The position numbers were made by a program, and so were the translations under genes. The notes below the pieces were generated by a model. It ran no database searches. It worked only from the letters and a program-made list of their open reading frames with translations, and had not been told where the DNA came from. A stretch of 64,000 nucleotides of DNA, from positions 74,174,118 to 74,238,117 of the forward strand of contig NC_054537.1 in the NCBI RefSeq assembly GCF_017654505.1. The letters run 5' to 3'. Of the stretch, positions 35,639 through 44,372 are shown piece by piece (position 1 is the stretch's first letter; every line of letters begins with the position of its first letter). Source of the DNA: Polyodon spathula (Eukaryota > Chordata > Actinopteri > Acipenseriformes > Polyodontidae).

Positions 35639-35955
35639 TTAGTTGATTAGGTTGATTAACGATCAATCAGCGCCCAGCCACCTGATATAAAAGGAGGCCT
35701 CTGCTTCTCATTTGGAGAGAGGGAGCTGAGGAAGCAGGTTGGTTTTTTTGTTGTTGTGTGAAAATTTGAATCCAGTGAAGGCATTGCCCAGCCTGGAAAC
35801 TGTTATTTTTGTGAGTTTTGTTTTTGCTTTATTTGTGTTTGAGTATTTGTTATTTTGCCCGTGTGCACTTTATTTTTGTTTATTTATAATAAAATAGTTA
35901 TTTTTTTGAACTGCAGTCTGTCTCTGGGCCTCTATCCACTCGCCAGCCTGCCACA
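35543..35955 (+). repeat. 3' LTR
   Basis: 413 bp, nearly identical to the 5' LTR. Differences include G/A in GATGGGATTAAC, an extra GA in GGAGAGAGGGAGC and a changed GGTTGTGTAG/TGTTGTGTG stretch. Contains the same palindrome, TATA and AATAAA. Confidence 0.95.
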
Positions 35956-36159
35956 CTAGGCTAGGTGGAGTCAGACGTTTTTCGGAACCCTGCTACTTCC
36001 TATTTAAGTGTAAATAATGAACATAAGAACATAAGAAAGTTTACAAACGAGAGGAGGTCATTCGGCCCATCTTGCTCGTTTGGTTGTTAGTAGCTTATTG
36101 ATCCCAGAATCTCATCAAGCAGCTTCTTGAAGGATGCCAGGGTGCCAGCTTCAACAACA

Positions 36160-36387
36160 TTAATGGGGAGTTGATTCCAGATCCTTACGATTCTGTGTAA
36201 AAAAGTGCCTCCTATTTTCTGTTCTGAATGCCCCTTTGTCTAATCTCCATTTGTGACCCCTGGTCCTTGTTTCTTTTTTCAGGCTGAAAAAGTCCCTTGG
36301 GTCGACACTGTCAATACCTTTTAGAATTTTGAATGCTTGAATTAGGTCGCCACGTAGTCTTCTTTGTTCAAGACTGAACAGATTCAA
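36160..36387 (-). pseudogene. CR1 ORF2 C-terminal tail, separated by stop
   Basis: Continues the ORF2 frame after the TAA (NLFSLEQRRLRGDLIQAFKI ...) and matches the intact tail at 29.1-29.4 kb until a 2-base loss shifts the frame after HFFTQ. Probably not translated. Confidence 0.85.
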
Positions 36388-38936
36388 TTATTTTAGCCTG
36401 TCTGCATATGACATGCCTTTTAAGCCCGGAATAATTCTGGTCGCTCTTCTTTGCACTCTTTCTAGAGCAACAATATCTTTTTTATAGCGAGGTGACCAGA
36501 ACTGCACACAATATTCAAGATGAGGTCTTACTAGTGCATTGTACAGTTTTAACATTACTTCCCTTGATTTAAATTCAACACTTTTCACAATGTATCCGAG
36601 CATCTTGTTAGCCTTTTTTATAGCTTCCCCACATTGTCTAGATGAAGACATTTCTGAGTCAACAAAAACTCCTAGGTTTTTTTCATAGATTCCTTCTCTA
36701 ATTTCAGTATCTCCCATATGATATTTATAATGTACATTTTTATTTCCTGCGTGCAGTACCTTACACTTTTCTCTATTAAATGTAATTTGCCATGTGTCTG
36801 CCCAGTTCTGAATCTTGTCTAGATCATTTTGAATGACCTTTGCTGCTGCAACAGTGTTTGCCACTCCTCCTACTTTTGTGTCGTCTGCAAATTTAACAAG
36901 TTTGCTTACTATACCAGAATCTAAATCATTAATGTAGATTAGGAATAGCAGATGACCTAATACTGATCCCTGTGGTACACCGCTGGTTACCACACTCCAT
37001 TCTGAGGTTTTTCCTCTAATCAGTACTTTCTGTTTTCTACATGTTAACCACTCCCTAATCCATGTACATGTGTTTCCTTGAATCCCAACTGCGTTCAGTT
37101 TGAGAATTAATCTTTTGTGCGGGACTTTGTCAAAAGCTTTCTGGAAATCTAAATAAACCATGTCATATGCTTTGCAATTATCCATTATGGATGTTGCATC
37201 CTCAAAAAAATCAAGCAAGTTAGTTAGGCACGATCTCCCTTTCCTAAAACCATGTTGACTGTCTCCCAGTACCCTGTTACCATATAGGTAATTTTCCATT
37301 TTGGATCTTATTATAGTTTCCATAAGTTTGCATATAATAGAAGTCAGGCTTACTGGTCTGTAGTTACCTGGTTCAGTTTTGTTTCCCTTTTTGTGGATCG
37401 GTATTACGTTTGCAATTTTCCAGTCTGTCGGTACCACCCCTGTGTCAAGAGACTGCTGCATGATCTTGGTTAGCGGTTTGTAAATTACTTCTTTCATTTC
37501 TTTGAGTACTACTGGGAGGATCTCATCCGGCCCAGGGGATTTGTTTATTTTAAGAGCTCCTAGTCCCTTTAACACTTCTGCCTCAGTTATGCTAAAGTTA
37601 TTTAAAACTGGACAGGAACTGGATGACATGTGGGGCATGTTGTCAGTATCTTCCTTTGTAAAAACTTGTGAAAAGTAATCATTTAATATATTTGCTATTT
37701 TTTTTTCTTCATCTACGATTTTGCCATTTGTATCTCTTAAACATTTAATCTCCTCTTTGAATGTTCTCTTGCTGTTGTAATATTGGAAAAACATTTTGGA
37801 ATTGGTTTTAGCTCCCTTAGCAATGTTCATTTCTATTTCTCTCTTGGCCTTTCTAACTTCCTTTTTGACTTGCGTTTGCAGTTCTGTGTACTCTTTCTGC
37901 GTACTTTCTTTTTGGTCCTTTTTTAATGCTCTGTAAAGTGCCTTTTTTCGCTGAATATTTTTTTTTATTGATCTATTAAACCATTTTGGCAATTTAGTTT
38001 TACATTTAGATTTGTCTACTTTAGGGATATAATTGTTTTGTGCCTCTAGTACTACATTTTTGAAGAACAACCATCCTTCTTCTGTGGGTGTTTTCTCTAT
38101 TTTACTCCAATCTACTTCTGTTAGTCTCTGTTTCATACCTTCATAGTTTGCTTTTCTAAAATTGTAAACCTTAGCTTTAGTCATTACTTTTGGGGATTTA
38201 AAAAACACTTCAAATGAGACCATGTTGTGGTCTGAGTTTGCCAGTGGTTCTCTGACCTCTGTTTTAGTTATTCTATCTTCGTTATTTGAAAAGACTAAAT
38301 CAAGGCATGCCTCCCCTCTAGTGGGTGCCTTGACAAATTGTGTTAGGAAGCAGTCATTTGTCATTTCCACCATTTCTATTTCATCCTTCGCGCTACCCAC
38401 CGGGTTTTCCCATTTTATATGGGGGAAGTTGAAATCCCCCATTAGTATGGCTTCTCCTTTGCTACACACATTTCTAATGTCATTGTATAACAGATTATTG
38501 TGCTCACCGTCTGAATCTGGCGGTCTATAGCATGCTCCTATTATTATGCCTTTTGAATTTTTGTCCGTTATTCTGACCCATATTGATTCGGTTTTATTTT
38601 CTTTGTCCAGGTTTAACACCTGGGCTTCAAGACTGTTTCTTATGTATAGCGCTACCCCTCCTCCTCTTCTGTCCTGCCTGTCTTTCCTATACAGTGTATA
38701 CCCACAAATATTATATTCGTCCCCATCACTCTCAGACAACCACGTTTCTGTAACACCTATCACATCATAGTTACCTGTTAGTGCAGTAGCTTCAAGTTCT
38801 AGAATTTTGTTTCTGATACTTCTAGCATTTAGATAAATACATTTAATGGTTGTCTTACCTGAGTTGTTGTTCTTGTTTTGATGCGGTCTCCCTTCTGTTT
38901 TTTTGTTGATTTCTCCCCCCTTCCTTTCTAGTTTAA
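36388..38936 (-). pseudogene. CR1 ORF2 (endonuclease-reverse transcriptase), one nonsense change near end
   Basis: Open in the -1 frame relative to ORF1 from the slippery site to a TAA at 36388. No ATG precedes the first catalytic block. Order: endonuclease with LNARSIRNK, TETWLSES, IIGACYRPP, MGDFNFPHI and NSDHNMV; then RT with [48 protein letters not shown] and FADDT (catalytic Asp pair, about 36880). The C-terminal tail is broken: GAA to TAA after GLKGMSYADRLK, and a short indel after ENRRHFFTQ near 36190. It nicks target DNA and copies RNA by target-primed reverse transcription (known for the clade). Everything catalytic looks intact. Confidence 0.88.
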
Positions 38937-39965
38937 ATGCTTCCGAACCTGCTCGAGGATCTTTTCTCCGAGTAGACTAGTTCCCTTGTTATTTAAATGC
39001 AGTCCATCCCGTCTATACAGATAGTCCTCGTTGTAGAATGTGGTCCAATGATCAAGATAGGTGAAGCCTTCCCGTGTGCACCACGTCTTCAGCCATGCGT
39101 TTTGATTAATTATTTCCAGCTGTCCATATGGTCCTTTGCAAGGTGCGGGTAGTATACCAGAAAATACCACAGTTTTGGTTTTCTCTTTTAATTTCCTTCC
39201 TAGCTCTCTGAATTTGTTTTGCAGGGATTTTGGTCTGTCTCTTCCAATGTTGTTTGTACCGATGTGGACGACTACTACCGGGTCGTCTCCTGTTCGTTCT
39301 AGGAGCCTGTCCACGTTCTCAGTGATGTGCTTGACCGAGGCTCCCGGAAGGCAGCACACTGTTGTAGTAAGGGGGTCCAAACTGCGAATTGAACTTGCTG
39401 TGTTTCTCAATATGGAGTCCCCAACAATCATGACCTCCCTTCTTTTTGCTGTCTGGTCACCACTGTCAATAGGGTCCTGGATGTTGTTCCTTTCATTCTC
39501 TTGTTGTTGGTTCTGCTCATCAAAATTCTGAAGTGACTCAAATCTGTTGGTTGTTTTGATTTCTGGTGGTTGTGTTTGACGAAGTTTCTTTTTTTCCCTG
39601 CTTCTGCCTACCTGAACCCAGCTGTTCTGACCTTCTATCTCCCTGGTGGCTTTCAGTCTGTTAGGGGTGATGCAGACTTCCATGAATTGTGGGTGTGCCA
39701 GTTCCTCAAGATCCTGTTGCTGTCTCACTTCTTCCAGCTCCATTTCTAGCCTACTTACTAGTTTATGCAAATCCTGGATCGCGCGGCACTTTACGCACAC
39801 TTGGTTTAGCTCCGCTGGGTTTTCTTGGATTTCCCACATCAAGCAGGTGTCACAGATTACTGGCTTGAAGACCATGTTGAGGTTTTTTTTTTTTTGAAGT
39901 TTAGTTTCTTCTGCAGCCGTCAACCTGCTTTCAAACTGCTTCAAAACTGCTCTGTACTTTTCCAC
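38928..39965 (-). CDS. CR1 ORF1 protein, SGNH esterase type
   Basis: 345 codons, intact, from ATG at 39965 to TAG at 38930-38928. Order: basic/coiled N-terminus; a Cys4 module (CDTC ... CVKC, about residues 38-60) resembling the zinc-binding region of CR1 ORF1; a coiled coil (about 60-85); a polar Gln/Asn-rich linker; then an SGNH hydrolase domain with GDS (VGDSILRN, about 180), GTNN (HIGTNNIGR, about 236) and DGLH (RRDGLHLNNKG, about 320) blocks holding the Ser, Gly/Asn and Asp-His catalytic residues. In known CR1/L2 elements ORF1 binds nucleic acid and the esterase may aid membrane or RNP steps. The stop codon directly follows a TTTAAAC heptamer. Confidence 0.92.
   Translation of the reverse strand: MEKYRAVLKQFESRLTAAEETKLQKKKNLNMVFKPVICDTCLMWEIQENPAELNQVCVKCRAIQDLHKLVSRLEMELEEVRQQQDLEELAHPQFMEVCITPNRLKATREIEGQNSWVQVGRSREKKKLRQTQPPEIKTTNRFESLQNFDEQNQQQENERNNIQDPIDSGDQTAKRREVMIVGDSILRNTASSIRSLDPLTTTVCCLPGASVKHITENVDRLLERTGDDPVVVVHIGTNNIGRDRPKSLQNKFRELGRKLKEKTKTVVFSGILPAPCKGPYGQLEIINQNAWLKTWCTREGFTYLDHWTTFYNEDYLYRRDGLHLNNKGTSLLGEKILEQVRKHLN
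38931..38937 (-). promoter_or_regulatory. Candidate -1 ribosomal frameshift heptamer TTTAAAC
   Basis: ORF1 ends CAT TTA AAC TAG, so the heptamer is T TTA AAC in the ORF1 frame, the canonical X XXY YYZ slippery form. In the -1 frame the read continues TTT AAA CTA GAA and is open into ORF2 for over 800 codons. Downstream is purine-rich (GAAAGGAAGGGGGGAGAAAT); I could not find a clear stimulatory hairpin by eye. Confidence 0.55.
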
Positions 39966-40308
39966 GCCTGTACTTCTCCCACTCGCTGTCGCTGGGAAGA
40001 CTGCCTCGTTTAACTGCGTTGTTCTGCTGTGCTGTTGGCTCCTCCCCTCGCCCGTGTCTCAAAACGGTGCTGAATTTGAATCAGCTGCTCCGAGTTTCAG
40101 CTTGTTTGTTATCAGAAAAACACACGCGGCTGTTTGACTTTGAGCTGCTGCTGTGTTTCCCCAATGTCCTCTGTTTTCTGATTAAAGCAATTCAAGTTGC
40201 AATTTCTCCTTTCTGCTTCGAAACTGCTCTGTACTTTTCCACGCCTGTACTTCTCCCACTCGCTGTCGCTTCCACTCGCTGTCGCTGGGAAGACTGCCTC
40301 GTTTAACT
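39947..40308 (-). promoter_or_regulatory. CR1 5' UTR with duplicated promoter-like unit
   Basis: The block AACGAGGCAGTCTTCCCAGC plus GACAGCGAGTGGGAGAAGTA occurs at the 5' end (from 40308) and again about 290 bp downstream just before ORF1 (from 40015). The 5'-most copy has a 16-bp internal duplication (CCACTCGCTGTCGCTT). A tandem 5' unit recalls promoter monomers of some L1 families. GC-richer than the surroundings. Confidence 0.6.
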
Positions 40309-40368
40309 CTAGATGCTTCTGCACCCTCAATTCCAGAGCGCTCCAGTGTTTAGACACCCTTGGTGCTT

Positions 40369-40620
40369 AGTATCATCGGGCCTCGGAGCCTCAGGCCCCC
40401 GATGCCTTCAGTACCCTTGATGCCTTTGTGCTCTAGTGTAGGCACCATTGTTGTTTGGCGGCCTCGGTGCTTTCAGTGCCCTTGGTGCCTCAGAGCCCCA
40501 GCACCTTGGTGCTTTTGATGGTTCGTAACCCTCAGCACCTCGGTGCTTTCATTTCTGGATGACCTCAGTGCTTGAGCAATGCATATTTTTGCTCACTCGT
40601 GCCTCGGTGCTTGACACCTC
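40369..40620 (+). repeat. Degenerate 'CGGTGC' repeats in DIRS 5' leader
   Basis: Repeated CCTCGGTGCTTTCA / CACCTTGGTGCTT / GATGCCTTCAGTACC motifs at irregular spacing of about 20-40 bp upstream of the gag start. The second DIRS (61.19-61.35 kb) has an analogous run of CGGCACCGA motifs. Confidence 0.6.
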
Positions 40621-40649
40621 ATGCACGTGGTGTGACCTTGAAGGCAAGC

Positions 40650-41520
40650 ATGCCTAAATTGAATATTTGCACGTCCTGTGGATGGAGGCTTCTTCCAGAG
40701 AATAAGCACCTCCTCTGTGTCCGGTGTCTGGGCATGCAGCATGCCTCCACTGCCTTGGGAGATGTAACTTTCTGTGAGATCTGTGCAGCATTCCAGCCTG
40801 TGGTCCTACGCAGCAGACTTGGCTGGTGGTCGCCCGGGTCGTTTCAGAGCCAGACTTGGCAGTGAATGAGGAGGACCAGAAAGCAATCTCAGTCAGGGCC
40901 TCTTGGGATGGTAGCGCCTTCCCTCAGGATGAGGAGGAAGGATATGTCCAGGAGCTGACCTTCATGCTGGTTTCTTTGCTCCACCTTAAGCCCTTCCTGG
41001 TGTTCCCTGATTTCCTGGATTTCCTGAGCTTGGCAGAATTCCCACCACTGAACTCGACCATCGTGGCCCTGGTGCGAGCGTCTCCAATAGGGGGTTTACC
41101 TAAAGACCCTGCATGCCCTAATGGTCAATGAACGGTAACAGAGGCCAATTTAAAAAAGGCCTATGTGGCCTAAGTGCAAGTCATGTGCCTGGCTAACATG
41201 GTAGGCCTCCTTACGGCTTACCTGGATGGCACACTGCAGTCGGTGCCCCTCCTTGAACCGATGGCTTTGGAGCTATACCTAGTATCAGGCACGCTGCTCC
41301 AGATTTGTGGCTTCCAAAGGCAGGCCCTGACCTGGAGCCTGGCAAGCACTGTAGTGGCTCACAGGCAGCTTTTGCTGTCCCAAGCAAGGGTCCCTGATGC
41401 GGACAAATCAGCTTTGCTGGACATGCAAATGTCTCCCGGCCATACCTTCGGGCCAGCAGTGGAGGAGATCTTACAATGACCCACCGGGAACATGTGGCAT
41501 CTCGGCAGGTAGCCTCTGTG
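40650..41520 (+). pseudogene. DIRS gag remnant
   Basis: From ATG at 40650: a Cys/His module C-x2-C ... KHLLCVRCLGMQHA ... CEIC (about residues 8-50), the conserved zinc module of vertebrate DIRS Gag. Frameshifted parts follow at 40826-41131 and 41174-41479; the last has the DIRS Gag signature DKSALLDMQMSPGHTFGPAV. At least two frameshifts separate the segments. Known role of the intact protein: nucleocapsid of the DIRS particle. Dead. Confidence 0.8.
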
Positions 41521-41924
41521 CTCCCTTCCGCTGCTCTGATGTGAGCTAGAATGAGACGCTGGCATCCAACCATGGCACGTACGGTGACTCGGATGGTCCC
41601 AATCTCCACTTCGCGACCAGAGCCATTGCAAGGACGGGGAGGCACTCCTGCCCCAGGCAGCCCCCGCAGCAGGCTCCTCCCCAGCCTCAACAGACCAAGA
41701 AGAGCCCCTGAAGGCTTGCAGCCTAAGACCCACACCTTCACACAACACCAGCTGCAATATTGGTGCGCTTGCACCATGGACACATGGGTGCTTACTACAG
41801 TACACACGGGTTACGCGCAGGTCCTCCTCCCTTTCGAGGAATGACAGTTACATCTGTGAGTGACCCTCTACAGGTCTCGGCCCTCAAGAAAGAAATAACT
41901 GCATTCTCAAACAAGCCATCCACC

Positions 41925-43010
41925 TCCTAGAACCCACCTCCAAAGAGAAGGGTTTTACTCAAGGTACTTTCTGGTGCCGAAGAAGGATGGCGGCCTTCGC
42001 CCCATCCTAGACCTGAGGCACCTCAACGGGTTCTTGAGGGAGAGGAGGTTACAGATGGTCACACACCATCACATTCTGCAGGGCCAGCCGACTCGTTTGC
42101 CACCATGGACTTAAAGGATGCTTATTTTCATGTCCCTATTTGTCCTGCGCACAGGAAGAATCTCTGCATCACCTTTCAGAGAAGCATCTTTGAGTTTTCC
42201 GTGCTGCCATTTGGCCTCTCATTAGCCCCCCGCATGTTTTCAAAGTGCATGGATGCCATTCTGGCCCCCTTGCGACTGCAAGGGATCAGGGTGTTGAACT
42301 ACCTGAACAACTGGCTGATTTGCTCCCAGTCGCAGGAAGGAGCAGTGGCCCACATGGTGATCGTGATGGAGCATCTGTCGAGGCTGGATCTCACCCTCAA
42401 TGATGCCAAGAGCACCGGTGCAAAGTATGGTTTACTTGGCACTCCGGCTGGACTCCCTTGCAATATGAGCCTACCTACCAGACGACAGAGTGGCTGCCAT
42501 ACAAAATTGTCTATCCCTGTTTTAACACTGCTCCAAGGTAGACATGTCCTTGTCCGGCGGACAACATGTCGGTAGTGGCAATGTCAATTGCCAGGGAGGA
42601 CTTCGCATAGCCTTCCGACTGTTGACTTGGGCACAACGGAACCTGCTATTCCTCCGGGCTCTCGAGGGAGGGTCCTTACCCGTCAAAATGGAGCACATTT
42701 GGCAGCGTTTTGGGAAGGCCCAAGTCGATCTCGTCACCATGGCCGAAACTCACTGCCCCCTATGATTCTCCCTCCACCTCTTCGGCTGTCCACTAGGCGT
42801 CGACACCCTAGCCCTCGAGTGACCCAGGATGGTCTTGTACACATTCTCGCCAACACCGTTGCTCCCGGCCTTCCTAGAGGTCCGGAGAGAAAAGGTAACA
42901 GTTCCCTTGGTGGCCCCTCTGATGGTCCAGGAGAATCTGGGTTTCGACCCTCTGCCAGCTATGCAAGGCCAACCCTGCGAGATCCCACTATGTCTGGATC
43001 TCCTCAATTA
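41925..43010 (+). pseudogene. DIRS reverse transcriptase / RNase H remnant
   Basis: Blocks across several frames: LVPKKDGGLRPILDLRHLN (about 41967-42025), MDLKDAYFHVPI (42105 on), LPFGLSLAPRMFSKCMDAI and YLNNW (about 42299-42313), then the RNase H region (LLTWAQRNLLFLRALEG, QVDLVTMAETHCPL). DIRS RT normally reads YLDDW; both catalytic Asp codons are Asn here. RNase H has lost its RTDN-type start. Frameshifts lie near 42100, 42580 and 42765. Inactive. Confidence 0.85.
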
Positions 43011-43079
43011 GGCCCTCTCTGGCACACAGAACTGGACAGACTGGGCAGTTATGGGTCTGGCCCCTGTACAGGGCTGTTT

Positions 43080-43975
43080 GTCTACTTTAGGGCTCTCAGA
43101 CGCGGTTGTAGCTATGCTGCAGAATGCTAAGGCCTCGTCCACAAGGTCGTTGTATGCCTACAAATGGAGGTATTTTCAAGTTTGATGTCTGACCCTATCT
43201 CTTACACTAAAGCAACTATTCTGGATCCCTCTCTATGCTGAAAGTGTACCTGGCAGCCAGATCTGCATGCCATGTCCCTGTTGAATCTGTGTCCCCAGGC
43301 GCCCATATCCTCGTGACCCATTTTCTGAAGGGCGCTCGGCGGTTACGTCAACCTAGAAGGGACTCCCCCCCCCCCTCCACGAGTGGAGTCTAGATGTTGT
43401 ACTGGAGGCTCTCACAAAGGCCCCATTTGATCATTTACATCCCATAGAGTTGAAATAACTCTCTATGAAGACAGCCTTTTTGTTAGCCATCACCTCCGCC
43501 AAGTGGGTCAGTGAGCTACAGGCTCTGTCTGTGCATAGCTCCTGTATGTGTATGCGCATCTAGGTTATTGCTTTCCACATAAACTAGTCTGTGGAGCTAC
43601 AGGCTATCCATCCCCCTCCTTTTCTTCAGAGCAGAATCAAATACTAAACTCCCTCTGCCCAGTTTGGGCATTGAGATGGTATGTTGACAGGACAAGAGAC
43701 TCCGTGTCAGTCCGACCAGCTTTTCACCCTATCAAGGTGTAAGGACCCTGAGCGAGGCCCTCTCAGTGGCTGTCTCACTGGATTGTGGACACAACTTCGA
43801 CTACATATGCTAATGCAGGCCTACCCCCACCAGGGAGGGTGGCTACATCATGGGCTCTCTTTAGAGAAGCCTCAGTGTCTGACATATGTACTGAAGCTAG
43901 CTGGGCTAGCCAGCATACTTTCACCAGGTTTTATTGACTCAATGTGGTAGATCTCGCTCTGCCTTCAATCGGCAC
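43080..43975 (+). pseudogene. DIRS tyrosine recombinase remnant
   Basis: Recognisable blocks: YAYKWRYFQ (about 43155), FLLAITSAKWVSELQAL (about 43475-43525), LCPVWALRWYVDRTRD (about 43655) and SWASQHTFTRFY (to about 43933), which carries the catalytic Tyr. The usual SAKRVSEL Arg of box I is Trp here and HPVRALR reads CPVWALR, so two key positions are lost. Stops and frameshifts occur between blocks. The intact enzyme would integrate the circular DNA intermediate. Confidence 0.8.
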
Positions 43976-44118
43976 AAGGGTCCTTGAGGTTGCATGACGC
44001 AAGACGTCCCTCGTCTGCTGTCTCTGCTCACATTCCCTTGCGACGGCTTTGGTATACATTTGGTATACATAAGTACTGTTGGTGGTCATTTTCGAATTGA
44101 AAGGGAACGTTAGGTTAC

Positions 44119-44372
44119 GGATGTAACCCTGGTTCCCTGAAAGAGAAGACAACCACCAAACTGAGAGGTCTCATTGGTCACCTTCGCAGGTTCAATGCAA
44201 AAGGGGAAGTGAGTTCCATGGAGTGACTATTTGATCCCTCAGGAGGCAGGACCGAGGACTTTACTCCCCAGAGGGGCCTATCGGCAGCTATGACATAACC
44301 CTGACCTGTGGCAGGCATATCGCAAAAGTATTTTTGGTGGTCGCCTTCTCTTTCAGGGAACCATGGTTACAG
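44119..44372 (+). repeat. DIRS internal complementary region and right ITR
   Basis: TAACCCTGGTTCCCTGAAAG with AGAAGACAACCACC (44124-44158) is the inverted match of GGTGGTCGCCTTCTC and TTTCAGGGAACCATGGTTA (to about 44369). The segment between, 44187-44335, matches the left ITR in inverse. An ITR plus an internal stretch complementary to the termini is the known DIRS plan for template circularisation. Confidence 0.75.

Larger units (their letters stand above)
32544..35955 (+). mobile_element. Non-autonomous gag-only LTR retrotransposon
   Basis: Complete structure: 5' LTR (410 bp), tRNA-Leu primer-binding site, one gag-like reading frame, purine-rich tract, 3' LTR (413 bp), and a 5-bp target duplication CTAGG at 32539-32543 and 35956-35960. 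LTRs start TGTGGCAG and end CTGCCACA. The two LTRs differ only by a few substitutions and small indels, so insertion was recent compared with the DIRS around it. There is no protease, RT, RNase H or integrase, so movement must depend on enzymes supplied in trans by a related autonomous element (inference). The internal part is strikingly GC-rich in an AT-rich region. Confidence 0.93.
36020..40308 (-). mobile_element. Near full-length CR1-type LINE
   Basis: Minus-strand element with 5' UTR (40308-39966), ORF1 (39965-38928), ORF2 (in the -1 frame from about 38936 down to 36388, with a decayed tail to about 36160) and a 3' UTR ending in AAGAACATAAG units (TTATGTTC on the element's own strand). 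It lies in the DIRS 5' leader. ORF1 encodes an SGNH esterase and ORF2 an APE-type endonuclease plus RT, the set known for the CR1 clade. Only one nonsense change and one small indel are seen, both near the ORF2 C-terminus, so it is the youngest long LINE in the window. No clear target duplication. Confidence 0.93.
31744..44372 (+). mobile_element. DIRS-type retrotransposon split by two nested insertions
   Basis: Left and right inverted terminal repeats (31744-31930; about 44187-44372) bound degenerate gag, RT/RNase H and tyrosine-recombinase segments in the DIRS order, all on the plus strand. DIRS elements integrate with a tyrosine recombinase instead of an integrase and make no target duplication, consistent with none being seen. 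The 5' leader is interrupted by the gag-only LTR element (32544-35955) and the CR1 LINE (36020-40308). Removing both leaves a DIRS of roughly 4.9 kb. All three coding parts carry stops and frameshifts and have lost key residues, so it is dead. Confidence 0.88.

Noticed and set aside
41211..41807. 198-codon minus-strand frame over the DIRS
   Set aside because: The plus strand carries recognisable DIRS Gag blocks in this region; the reverse frame is a shadow.
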